In this document: one piece after another, positions 19,201 through 29,100 of the stretch
How the letters are laid out: each line of letters opens with the position of its first letter
Position numbering within the stretch: the stretch's first letter is position 1
DNA from: a candidate division KSB1 bacterium
GTDB lineage: Bacteria > Zhuqueibacterota > Zhuqueibacteria > Thermofontimicrobiales > Thermofontimicrobiaceae
Direction of reading: 5' to 3'
Assembly (NCBI GenBank): GCA_034506395.1
Contig: JAPDPQ010000022.1
Span: forward strand, 1 to 64,000
DNA length: 64,000 bases
Program-made: the position numbers and the translations under genes
The notes under the pieces: model-generated
The model's input: the letters and a program-made list of their open reading frames with translations, nothing else
The model's database searches: none
Told to the model about the DNA's origin: nothing

Positions 19201-22200
19201 TCGCTATGTGCCCCCTCGTACGGCAACGGAGCAACTGCTCGCCACCATCATGGCGCACATTCTGCAGGTCGATCGCGTCGGGCTAAATGATAATTTTTTC
19301 CAATTGGGTGGACATTCGCTATTAGGTGTTCGCCTACAAAGCCGCATCCGCGATGCATTTCAAATCGAACTCCCGCTGCGACAGATATTCGATTCCGCCA
19401 CGCTTTCTGAGTTGGCCAGCGCTATCGACGCGATTCGCGCGGCTGGACCAATCAGCGAAATGCCCGCGATTGAACCAATGCCCAGGGATCAAGAGATTCC
19501 TCTCTCGTTTGCTCAACAGCGGCTCTGGTTCTTGGATCAGTTGCAACCCAATAGCCCGTTCTATAACATTCCCATCGCGCTCCGCGCCATTGGAAATTTA
19601 AATATCTCCGCCTTAAAGCAGAGCCTTCAACAAGTGATTCAACGCCATGAAACGCTCCGGACCAGCTTTAAGGTGAGCAAGGGCAAACCGTATCAAATCA
19701 TCTCAGATCAAGCTGAGATCAAAATAGAGATCATCGACCTCACCCAGATGAACAAGGGCGATCAGGAACTGAGGGTACAGCAATTGGCCACTGAGGAAGC
19801 GATCCGGCCATTCGATCTCAGCAGTGGCCCTCTGCTGCGTGTCAGCATCATTCGGTTACAACCAGAACAGCACGTCATTTTGGTGACCATGCATCATATC
19901 ATCTCCGATGGTTGGTCCATGGCGATATTCATTAAAGAAGTCGCGGCATGTTACCAAGCCGTTTGCCAAGATCAGGCAATCTCACTGCCAAACCTGCCGA
20001 TTCAATATGCTGATTTCGCCAATTGGCAGCGCCGCTGGCTGACTGGATCGGTGCTCGAGCAGCAGTTGGATTATTGGAAACAGCAGTTGGCAGGTTTGCC
20101 CCCGATGTTGGAACTTCCGACCGATAAACCTCGGCCAGCCATTCAAAGCGCCAATGGTGCCGCCCTGACGAGAAAGTTATCCCTTGATCTGCTCAAATCT
20201 GCTAAAAATTTCAGTGGTCAAGAAAACGTAACCTTATTCATGACGCTCCTGGCGGCGTTCAAGACGCTGCTGTTTCGGTACACAGGACAGGGAGATATCG
20301 CAGTTGGGATACCTCACGCCAGCCGCAATCGCTCTGAGATCGAAGGTCTGATCGGGTTCTTCGTCAACACGCTGGTACTGCGCACTCAGCTTGGTGATGC
20401 ACCGAGCTTTAAAGAATTGGTGCGCCGGGTTCGAGAGGTCACCTTGGCAGCTTATGCTCATCAGGACTTACCGTTCGAAATGCTGGTAGAAGCCATCCAA
20501 CCCCAGCGCGATTTGAGCCACACACCACTGTTTCAAGTGATGTTCGTCATGCAAAATATGCCGCTGGAACCTCTTGAGTTACCAGGCTTGACTTTCGAAC
20601 CAATTCAGATTGAGACCCGCACCGCGAAATTCGACCTCTCGCTCATCGCGTCTGAAGCTTCGGATGGGCTCGAAGTAATAGTTGAATACAATACCGATTT
20701 GTTCTATCCAGCTACCATTCAGCGGATCATGGAGCATTTCGAGCGTGTTCTGCACCTCGCTCTCAGTCATCCAGATCAGTCCATTTCGCGGCTTCCGCTC
20801 CTATCCGAAGCGGAGCATCAACAGATCCTGATCGATTGGAACCGGACCCGAATGCCGTTTCCCGATGGACTTGCCATGCATCAATGGTTTGAGCAGGTAT
20901 CGGCGACCCATTCCGACCGAATTGCGGTTCGTTATAAGGATCAGCAGCTCAGTTACGCCGAACTCAACCGGCGTGCCAACCAATTGGCTAACTATCTCAT
21001 CGCTCAGGGGGTCCATGTGGAAGACCTAATTGGGATCTGCATGACTCGATCACCAGAAATGATAATCGCCGTAATGGGCAGCCTCAAAGCTGGAGCGGCT
21101 TTCATCCCGCTTGACCCGGCTTATCCCAAAGAACGCTTAGCCTATATGATCAGCGATTCCAATGCGACGATGGTGCTCACTCAACAAGCCCTCGCTAGCG
21201 AGCTCGAACCAATTGGGCCACGGCTGGTTTGCCTTGATACCGAATGGGAAAATATTTTCAGATATCCAACATCAACCCCAAACATCGAAATGGATGCAGA
21301 AAATTTAGCTTATGTGATCTATACATCAGGTTCGACTGGCAAGCCCAAAGGCACAATGATCCAGCATCGCGGTTGGTGCAATCTCGGTCGTGTGCAGCAG
21401 ATGCTCTTTGGTATTGGCCCAGATAGTCGTATCCTGCAATTCTCAGCGCTCAGCTTCGATGCTTCTGTATGGGAAATGGTAATGGCGCTGGGGAGTGGCG
21501 GGACTTTGGTACTGACTGATCAAGAATCGCTGCTGACTGGTCAAAGTTTGCTGCACGTGTTGCAGCACGAGCAGATCACGACGGTAACTTTGCCGCCCTC
21601 GGTACTGGCAGTCATTCCTCAAACTGATTTGCCTGAGCTGCGCACCCTCATCACCGCAGGCGAAGCCTGCACCAAAGATCTGGTCGATCGGTGGGCGAAC
21701 GGACGCCAGATGTTCAACGCCTATGGTCCCACCGAGACCACGGTTTGCGCTTCTGCCTATTCAATCGACGCGCAGGAGGATCGTAATCCAGCCATTGGTC
21801 GTCCCATTGCCAATTTCGAATTGTACATTTTGGATTCGAATCTTGTGCCAGTTCCGATCGGTGTGCCCGGTGAATTGTGCGTCGGAGGGATAGGGCTGGC
21901 ACGAGGCTATCTGAGACGTCCTGATTTGACTGCGGAGAAATTCATTCCAAACCCATTCAGCAGTGAGCCAGGAGCACGCCTATATCGCACTGGCGATCTG
22001 GTCAAATATCGGCCCGATGGCAATATCGAATTTTTAGGCCGAATCGATCAACAGGTGAAGCTGCGCGGTTTTCGGATCGAGTTGGGCGAAATCGAAACGC
22101 TGATCGCCAGTCACCCTGGCGTGCGGGATGCGGCAGTCGTCGTTCGGGAGGATCCATCGGGAGGTCGACGCTTGGTGGCCTATTTCACAGTTGCTCCGGA

Positions 22201-22753
22201 AAGCCAAATGGATCTAGCCGACTTGCGTCGCTTCCTGCGCAGCCATCTGCCAGAGTATATGGTCCCAGCCAGCTTGATGCAACTGGAGCGATTCCCTCTT
22301 ACGCCCAGCGGCAAAGTAGATCGCAAGGCATTGCCTGCACCCGACTTCTCTCGAGCGACGCTGGAGAATCCATATATTGCTCCTCGCAACGATATTGAAG
22401 CAAAACTGGCTAATATTTGTGCCAGATTGCTCAACATCCAGCAGGTCGGCATTTCTGATAACTTCTTTGACTTAGGTGGACACTCGCTTTTAGCGACCCA
22501 ATTTATCGCGCATGTTCAAGATGAATTTCAAGTAGAATTGCCGCTCCGTGCCATATTCGAAGAGCCCACTATCGCAGGCCTCGCTGAAAAGATCGCTACT
22601 TTGCCACCAGCTTCATTCAGCGCCACTACGGTCAAAATGGAAGCTGAACAACGCGGAGAACAAAAACTGGCCGACTTAATCTCAGAGCTCGTCACGCTTA
22701 GCGATGAGGAAGCTAAGCAACTCCTGGCAAGCGAAATGATCAGTGATCAGTAA
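16295..22753 (+). CDS. NRPS subunit 3 (modules 4-5: C-A-T-C-A-T)
   Basis: 2152 residues from the ATG at 16295. The frame is open from a GTG inside the previous gene, but 16295 has AGGA upstream, follows the previous stop by 13 bases and gives the short acceptor COM N-terminus (MDKRNIEAIYPLSPMQQGM) seen in subunits 5 and 7. Module 4: D-C-L-type C (HHHALLDGWS near 140), A with code D-A-A-C-I-A-A-V-G-K (unassigned, perhaps aromatic or hydrophobic), T with LGGHSLLGVR near 1005. Module 5: L-C-L-type C (HHIISDGWS near 1200), A with code D-A-W-T-I-A-A-V-C-K, the textbook Phe code, and T with GGHSLLATQF near 2062. It receives the D-configured chain from subunit 2. The C-terminus ends in a LSDEEAKQLL docking helix, and the stop codon lies inside a 7-bp tandem repeat. 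Confidence 0.94.
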   Translation: MDKRNIEAIYPLSPMQQGMVFHSLYAGDSGVYIEQLTGTLEGAVNVPAFQQAWQCVVQRHPILRTSFVWKKLDRILQVVHKQVSLPFEVLDWRHLNQAEQQLELERLIRTNQQTGFNLNEPPLLRITLIRLGENRHQFLWCHHHALLDGWSLPLVMKEVFVYYQALARGKDIRLPAVRPYRDYINWLQQQSIAEAEQYWRNALAGFYAPTPLVVDQISKAQPKPDKNYDETKRYLSESLTAELQSLARKHQITLNNLLQGAWAILLSRYSGQSDVVFGTTVSGRPAELPGVESMVGLFINTLPLRVVVSDQAGLIPWLKQLHAQQIEMRQFEFAPLVEIQRWSELPKGTPLFESILVFENYPIDSALLMGDSDIEISNVHGIEQTNYPITLVGAPGKQMYLLICYDTHRLSRLVVERMLDHLTTLLEGFVANPEQSLGELNLLSSAERQQILLDWNQTAAPFPQSRCLHELVEEQVAKSPDAIAVIFKNEKMSYLELNRRANQLAHFLQQRGIGPGMRVGISMERSIEMIVAVLATIKAGGAYVPIDPNYPKDRIMFMLHDAQLSILLTQQPLLDRFELDQIEAICVDTQWEQLAKLNDQNLGTTVNPENLAYIIYTSGSTGRPKGTMLEHRGVINFVVEFARLLNLSPQSRMLQFASLSFDASVAEIFPCLIIGATLVIAQQHEVMSAIELKRLMQLQAVNAVCLPPSMLNLLDPADLPELSTVISAGEACHAPIVENWAIGRTFVNAYGPTETSVGASFYRVDPLLLSEDSVPIGRPFQNKQFYVLDERLRPVPIGVPGELYIGGVGLSRGYLNRPDLTAERFIADPFGSKPGQRIYKTGDLVRYRPDGNLEYLGRVDHQIKLRGFRIEMEEIEAVIHQFPGIKAAAVAVHEDQNGEKSLSAYLVPDSSLAEGFSVAELQAFLKTKLPDYMVPARFMMLDHLPLTPNGKIDRAALPAPDHSAFLTAARYVPPRTATEQLLATIMAHILQVDRVGLNDNFFQLGGHSLLGVRLQSRIRDAFQIELPLRQIFDSATLSELASAIDAIRAAGPISEMPAIEPMPRDQEIPLSFAQQRLWFLDQLQPNSPFYNIPIALRAIGNLNISALKQSLQQVIQRHETLRTSFKVSKGKPYQIISDQAEIKIEIIDLTQMNKGDQELRVQQLATEEAIRPFDLSSGPLLRVSIIRLQPEQHVILVTMHHIISDGWSMAIFIKEVAACYQAVCQDQAISLPNLPIQYADFANWQRRWLTGSVLEQQLDYWKQQLAGLPPMLELPTDKPRPAIQSANGAALTRKLSLDLLKSAKNFSGQENVTLFMTLLAAFKTLLFRYTGQGDIAVGIPHASRNRSEIEGLIGFFVNTLVLRTQLGDAPSFKELVRRVREVTLAAYAHQDLPFEMLVEAIQPQRDLSHTPLFQVMFVMQNMPLEPLELPGLTFEPIQIETRTAKFDLSLIASEASDGLEVIVEYNTDLFYPATIQRIMEHFERVLHLALSHPDQSISRLPLLSEAEHQQILIDWNRTRMPFPDGLAMHQWFEQVSATHSDRIAVRYKDQQLSYAELNRRANQLANYLIAQGVHVEDLIGICMTRSPEMIIAVMGSLKAGAAFIPLDPAYPKERLAYMISDSNATMVLTQQALASELEPIGPRLVCLDTEWENIFRYPTSTPNIEMDAENLAYVIYTSGSTGKPKGTMIQHRGWCNLGRVQQMLFGIGPDSRILQFSALSFDASVWEMVMALGSGGTLVLTDQESLLTGQSLLHVLQHEQITTVTLPPSVLAVIPQTDLPELRTLITAGEACTKDLVDRWANGRQMFNAYGPTETTVCASAYSIDAQEDRNPAIGRPIANFELYILDSNLVPVPIGVPGELCVGGIGLARGYLRRPDLTAEKFIPNPFSSEPGARLYRTGDLVKYRPDGNIEFLGRIDQQVKLRGFRIELGEIETLIASHPGVRDAAVVVREDPSGGRRLVAYFTVAPESQMDLADLRRFLRSHLPEYMVPASLMQLERFPLTPSGKVDRKALPAPDFSRATLENPYIAPRNDIEAKLANICARLLNIQQVGISDNFFDLGGHSLLATQFIAHVQDEFQVELPLRAIFEEPTIAGLAEKIATLPPASFSATTVKMEAEQRGEQKLADLISELVTLSDEEAKQLLASEMISDQ

Positions 22754-22785
22754 TCAGTAATCAGTAATCAGTAATCAGTAATCAA
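22746..22785 (+). repeat. 7-bp tandem repeat (ATCAGTA) across a stop codon
   Basis: About five and a half copies of ATCAGTA run from 22746. The first copy supplies the last codons and the TAA stop of NRPS subunit 3. A degenerate copy (ATCATCAGTGAG) follows. Unit length is not a multiple of three, so copy-number change would not alter the protein as long as the stop stays in the first unit. Confidence 0.8.
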
Positions 22786-23179
22786 TCATCAGTGAGCAGG
22801 GGTCAGAAAAAATGAGCAGTCAGTTGAGAAAGGTTCACTCGATCTTGCGGCAATTCGATTAGACTGGATGGAGCGAATTTAGAATAAAATGGGGAGGGCT
22901 TCAAAAAAAATTAGAGTTTTGCCGAATTAAAACTTCGTGGTCATTCCAAGTAGATCGGGCTGGCAATCAACCGACGGTGAAATGATTTCTCATGCAACAA
23001 GATGAATAAGTTTCTCTATTTTGTAGAAGCCTGTAAAAAATTGAAAAAATGTCTTTCCGACCCATTCTGCTAAATAGCGGAGGCGCTCGAAACGACATCA
23101 AAATTGAAATTTTGCCGATTAATTAAAAAAAAATTCAACAGGATTGAAGATAATCAACAGAATTGATACCGATAAAAAT
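22786..23179. other. intergenic region between NRPS subunits 3 and 4
   Basis: About 390 bases with no supported gene. There is no strong terminator or promoter pair. It lacks the tight spacing seen at the other subunit borders, so an internal promoter here is possible but not shown. Confidence 0.4.
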
Positions 23180-26100
23180 ATGAGCGAATATCAGGACATA
23201 CTTGCCACGCTTTCGCCCGAGAAGCGGGCGTTATTGGAATTGCGATTGCGAAAAAAGGGTGGTCAATATAATACATTCCCAGCATCATTTGCCCAGCAGC
23301 GGCTCTGGTTTCTGGATCAATTTGAGCCTGGCAACCCAGCCTATAACATCCCATCGGCATTTCGCTTGCGCGGCAGGCTCAATCTGCCTGTGATGGAGCG
23401 CAGCCTCAATGAAATCATCCAACGACATGAGAGTCTCCGCACTACTTTTGTGTGGGTGAACGGCCAACTCCTTCAGGTGGTTTCCCCGCATCATCAATTC
23501 AAACCATCTGTGATTGACCTTCAGGACCTGCCCGAATCGGACCGAAGCCAAGCAGCCGATCAATTGATTCGACAGGAAGCGCGCCGGCCGTTTCAACTGA
23601 GCCAAGGGCCATTATTGCGCGTCCTGCTAATTCAGTTACAACCGGAAGAGTTCATTCTGGTGTTCAACATGCATCATATCATCTCCGACGGTTGGTCCAT
23701 GGGCATTCTGCTTCGAGAGTTCATCAGCTTATATCAGGCTTTTTTGGCTGGTCAGCCATCGCCATTACCACCGATTAGGTTTCAATATGGGGATTTCGCC
23801 AAATGGCAAAACCAATTCATGCAAGGCGAACGATTGGCAGAGCAACTTGAGTACTGGAAAAATAAGCTGGGGGTCAATCCTGAGCCATTGGAGCTGCCAA
23901 CAGATTTCCCGCGGCCCGCGCAGCTCAGCTTCGATGGCGCCACGCTGCCGTTTCGGCTGGAAAGAGCTTTGGTCCAGCAACTTCATCGCCTCAGCCGGCA
24001 GCATGAAGCTACATTGTTTATGACGCTCCTCGCAGGCTTCCAGACTTTGCTCTATCGCTACTCTGGACAGGATCAGATCAGTGTCGGCACACCCATCGCC
24101 AACCGAACCCGCAAGGAAACTGAGCCATTGATCGGCTTGTTCGTCAACACGCTGGTATTAAGAACCGATCTCTCGGGAAACCCAAGCTTCAGCGAACTGT
24201 TGTTGCGAGTGAAAGAGACCACGCTGGACGCATATGCCCATCAGGACGTGCCATTGGAAAAATTGGTCGAAGCTCTTCAGCCTCAGCGCGACATGAGCCA
24301 TACCCCGCTATTTCAAGTGCTGCTGGCTCTTCAGAACATGCCGGTCCCAAAGATCGATTTGCCACATCTGTCTTTAGAGCCCATTCTGTTCGATCGGGGG
24401 GTAGCTCAGTTCGACCTGAGCTTGAACGTGGCTGAAGTGAACAGTGAAATTACTGGTGCCATCGAATTCAATACGCGATTATTCCAGCAGCAAACCATCC
24501 AGCGAATGATGACGCACTTCCAGCAGCTTCTGTGGGCAGCAGCCAGCGATCCTGATCAAACCATCGGGCGTTTACCATTGCTCACCGAACAAGAACAGCA
24601 ACAGATCACCTTTATTTGGAACCAAACCGCTCAGGATTATCCAAGCGACCAATGCCTGCATCAATTGTTCGAAGCACAAGTGGAACGGACACCAGAGGCA
24701 ATCGCGGTGGTTGATCCGACCAATCAAATCACCTATCGCGAGCTGAATTCTCGAGCCAATCAACTGGCCCATCATCTACGCCAATTGGGTGTGACTTCAG
24801 AACAAGTGGTGGCACTGTGCATCGATCGATCGGTGGATGCCATCATCGCTTTATTGGGTATATTGAAGGCTGGGGCAGCTTATCTCCCGCTAGATCCGCT
24901 TTATCCCGTTGAGCGAATGACGCAAATCCTCGCGGATGCCAACGCAAGGCTTATCGTTTCAGTGCATCGGTTATCCAGACATCTCCCGGACAGAGGTCAA
25001 AGGATCGTCCATCTGGATGCTGATTGGGAAAAGATTGGATCTCTCCCATCGAAAGCTCCAGGGATTTGGACTCATCCAGATCAACTTGCCTATTTGATTT
25101 ATACTTCGGGTTCCACCGGGGTACCCAAAGGCGTCATGGTGTCGCATCGCGCAGCGATCAATCTCTGGGCAGGACTGAAACATGCCATTTATGCGCATTA
25201 TCCAGAGCAACCCTATTGCGTTAGCCTCAATGCCCCGCTGATTTTTGATGCATCGGTGCAACAGTGGGTGATGTTGCTCAGCGGGGCAACCGTGTGCATT
25301 ATTCCCCAGGACATTCGACTGGATGGTGAAGCGATGCTTGCTTACATGCGGGATAAAAAAATTGAGGTGCTCGATTGCGTACCATCTCAGCTAAAGTTAT
25401 TACTCGATGCTGGTCTGCTCTCAGGCGATGGATGGACGCCCAGCATTCTGCTCCCAGGGGGCGAGGCGATCGATCCAGAAACTTGGGGAACCTTGCGAGC
25501 GGCAAAAGCAACCGACACCTATAACATGTATGGACCGACCGAATGTACTGTGGACTCCACCATTTGCCCGATGAAAACTGGGCCTTCACGACCAGCGATC
25601 GGCCGGCCGATTATTAACGTAACACATTATGTGCTTGATCAATTCATGAATCCAGTTCCAGTCGGCGTGCCGGGAGAACTATACATTGGTGGCGCTTGTT
25701 TGGCTCGCGGATATTATGCCCAACCTCAATTGACGGCAGAGAAATTCGTTCCTGATCCGTTCAGCAAGAAAGCTGGAAGCAGGCTCTATCGTACTGGCGA
25801 TTTAGTTCGATATTTTGCAGATGGTCACATCGAGTTCTTGGGCCGCATCGATCACCAAATTAAGTTACGCGGATTTCGGATCGAATTAGGAGAGATCGAA
25901 GCTCATCTCAATCACCATGAGGCCATTTCCGAATCGGCTGTGGTTGTCCGAGAAGATCAGCCTGGGAACAAGATGCTGGTTGCATATTTGGTTGCCAGCA
26001 ACGAACAGCATCCCAGCTCGGCTGATTTGCGACGCTACCTGCGCGATCGTTTGCCCGATTATATGGTGCCCTCGGCTTTTGTCTACATGGATCAATTGCC

Positions 26101-29100
26101 ACGGACGGCCAGCGGGAAGATCAATCGCCGAGCACTACCCAGCCCAGAGGGCTCATTGTTGGCCGAGACCAGTCCATCCCGTTCAGCTCGTACACCAATC
26201 GAGGAACTGCTGATCAATATCTACGCCAAAATTCTCAAGATCGATCATGTCAGCGTTGATGATAATTTCTTCGATCTGGGAGGCCATTCGTTACTTGCCA
26301 CCCAGGTGATGTCACGCATCAGAGAAGTGTTTAAAGTGGAATTGCCATTGCGGGAGCTATTTGAAGCGCCAGTGGTAGCTGATCTGGCCCGCCGGATCGA
26401 ACTGGCGCAACATCAGGCTCAGAGCTGCTTGGCACCTGCCATAATTCCAGTGGCAAGAGACGAGGATTTGCCGCTTTCGTTCGCTCAACAGCGGCTCTGG
26501 TACTTGGATCAACTCGATCCAAATAGCCCGCTGTACAATATTCCCATGGGGCTCCGATTAGCTGGAAAATTGGACATCCCCGCCTTACAAGTCAGCTTGA
26601 ATGCGATTGTCCAGCGGCACGAGAATTTGCGGAGCTCGTTTCCAACGATCGATGGCAAACCCATCTTGCGGATCGCCCAGCAGCTTGAAGTTCCCCTGGT
26701 GATGGTGGATCTCCAAGAGCTGCCCGAAAGCGAGCGCGAACGTGTTGCGCTGCAATTGGCCAATGATGATGCGCGCCAACCGTTTCAGCTGAGCGAGCCT
26801 CCATTGTTGCGCGCGACCATATTTCGCCTCGGCAAAAAAGATCATTTCATGGTCCTTACGCTGCATCATATCATCTCGGACGGTTGGTCATCGGCGATTT
26901 TGATGCCGGAGTTGGCAGCGCTCTATCAGAGCTCCATCACTGGAGAGCCAGCCGCTCTGCCCGAACTGCCGATCCAATACGCCGATTTCGCCCACTGGCA
27001 GCGCAACTGGCTTCAGGGCGAAGTGCTTGAGCAACAATTAGCGTATTGGAAAGAAGAATTAGCCGATTGCCCTGCCTTACTGGAGCTGCCAACCGATTTT
27101 CCGCGGCCAGCCGTTCAGACTTCCAATGGCGCTCATTTTACCTTCGAGTTGCCCAAAGAACTATCAGTTCAACTAAATCGGTTAAGTCGCCAAGAAGGAG
27201 CAACTCAATTCATGACAATGCTTGCGGCGTTCCAAATCTTGTTGTATCGCTATACTGGCCAAGGCGACTTCTGTGTTGGAACGCCCATTGCTAATCGGAA
27301 TCGCAGCGAAACTGAGGCTCTTATCGGCTTTTTCGTGAACACATTAGCGCTGAGGAGCCGAATATCTTCTGAATTGAGCTTTCGTCAGTTGTTAGCCCGC
27401 GTGCGTGAGACCACGCTATCTGCCTATGCGCATCAGGACGTGCCGTTCGAAAAAGTGGTGGATGCGGTTCAACCAGAGCGAAATATGAGCCACTCCCCCA
27501 TCTTCCAAGTCATGTTCACCTATCAGTCCACTGCGGCCTCAGAGATTTCATTGCCGGAACTCACTATTCGCGCTGTTCCGTTGGAGAACAATCTGGCTAA
27601 ATTCGATCTAACGCTGTTGCTCGATGAGATCGAGACTGGTATTCAGGGGACTTTCGAATACAATACTGATTTGTTCGCGTCAGCTCGCATCGAGCGCATG
27701 TCGCAACATTTTCAGCGGCTGCTAAGCGAGATCGTGAAAAATCCAGATCAGAAGATCGTCCAATTGCCCCTGGTTACCGAAGCGGAGCTTCAGCAATTGC
27801 TCCATGACTGGAATCGTACGGACCGTGCCTTTCCCGAAGATCGATGTCTGCATCAGCTTTTCGAAGCTCAAGTTGCGAGAGATCCAGAGGCGATCGCTGT
27901 CACTTTTAAAAATGATCAATTGAGCTATGGCCAATTGAATCAGCGAGCCAATCATCTGGCGCATTATCTCCAAAGTTTGGGTGTGGGAGTTGAATCCCGG
28001 GTCGGCATCTGTCTCGAACGCTCTGCGGAAACTATCGTTGCGATCTTAGCCGTACTTAAAGCTGGCGGAGGTTACGTGCCGATCGACCCCCGCTATCCAG
28101 CGGAACGACTGGCATTTCTGATCCAGGATGCCCAATTAGCAGTATTGATCACCCAACAGCATATTTTGCCACAGCTTCACACAGATGTTCCGATTGTGCT
28201 AATCGATTCAGATTGGGATAAGATCCCTGCTGAAGCCCAAAGCGATCCAATCAGCCCAGTGATGCCGGAGAATCTGGCTTACATCATCTACACATCTGGC
28301 TCTACAGGCCAGCCGAAAGGGGTTCAATTGCAACATCGCAGCGTGGTCAATTTAGCAATCGTCTATCAACAACTATTTCAGATCACTCCCCGAGATCGCA
28401 TTGCCCAATATTTCTCGTTCAGTTTCGATGGCTCAGTTGGAGATATTTTCACCGCATTGGCCTCTGGGGCAACGCTGTACATTGTTGACAAGGATGATAT
28501 TGTTGGTGGCGAGCCATTACACCGCTGGTTCAACGAGCAAAAGATTACTTTGGCAATATTGCCGCCAGCTTTGCTCAATACGCTTCCCGCTCAAAATCTG
28601 CCGCATCTGAAGGCGATTGCCTCTGGGGGTGAAAGCCCCTCATTGGAAACTATTGCTCGCTGGACCGCTGAAGGGAAGCCTTACTATAATCTCTACGGCC
28701 CAACGGAAGCGGCTGTGGTGACTACACAATTTAAAATCACCCAGATGCCAGCTCAAGCAATGAACACCATCATCGGTCGCCCAATACCTAACTATCGTGT
28801 TTATGTGCTTGATCGCCAGTTACAACCAGTGCCAATCGGCGTGCCAGGGGAATTGTGCATTGCTGGAGTGGGACTGGCGCGCGGCTATTTCAACCGACCA
28901 GAAATTACCGCGCTCAGCTTTGTTCCCAATCCGTTCGGTCAATTGCCTGGTGAGCGGCTCTATCGCACTGGCGATCTGGTCCGATACCGCCCCGATGGCA
29001 ACATTGAATTTTTGGGCAGGATCGATCATCAGGTGAAAATCCGCGGCTTTCGGATTGAGCTCGGCGAGATTGAAGCTGTGCTCGGCCAGCATAGTCAATT

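Noticed and set aside
22746-22785. Possible CRISPR-like array
   Set aside because: The 7-bp units are contiguous, without spacers.
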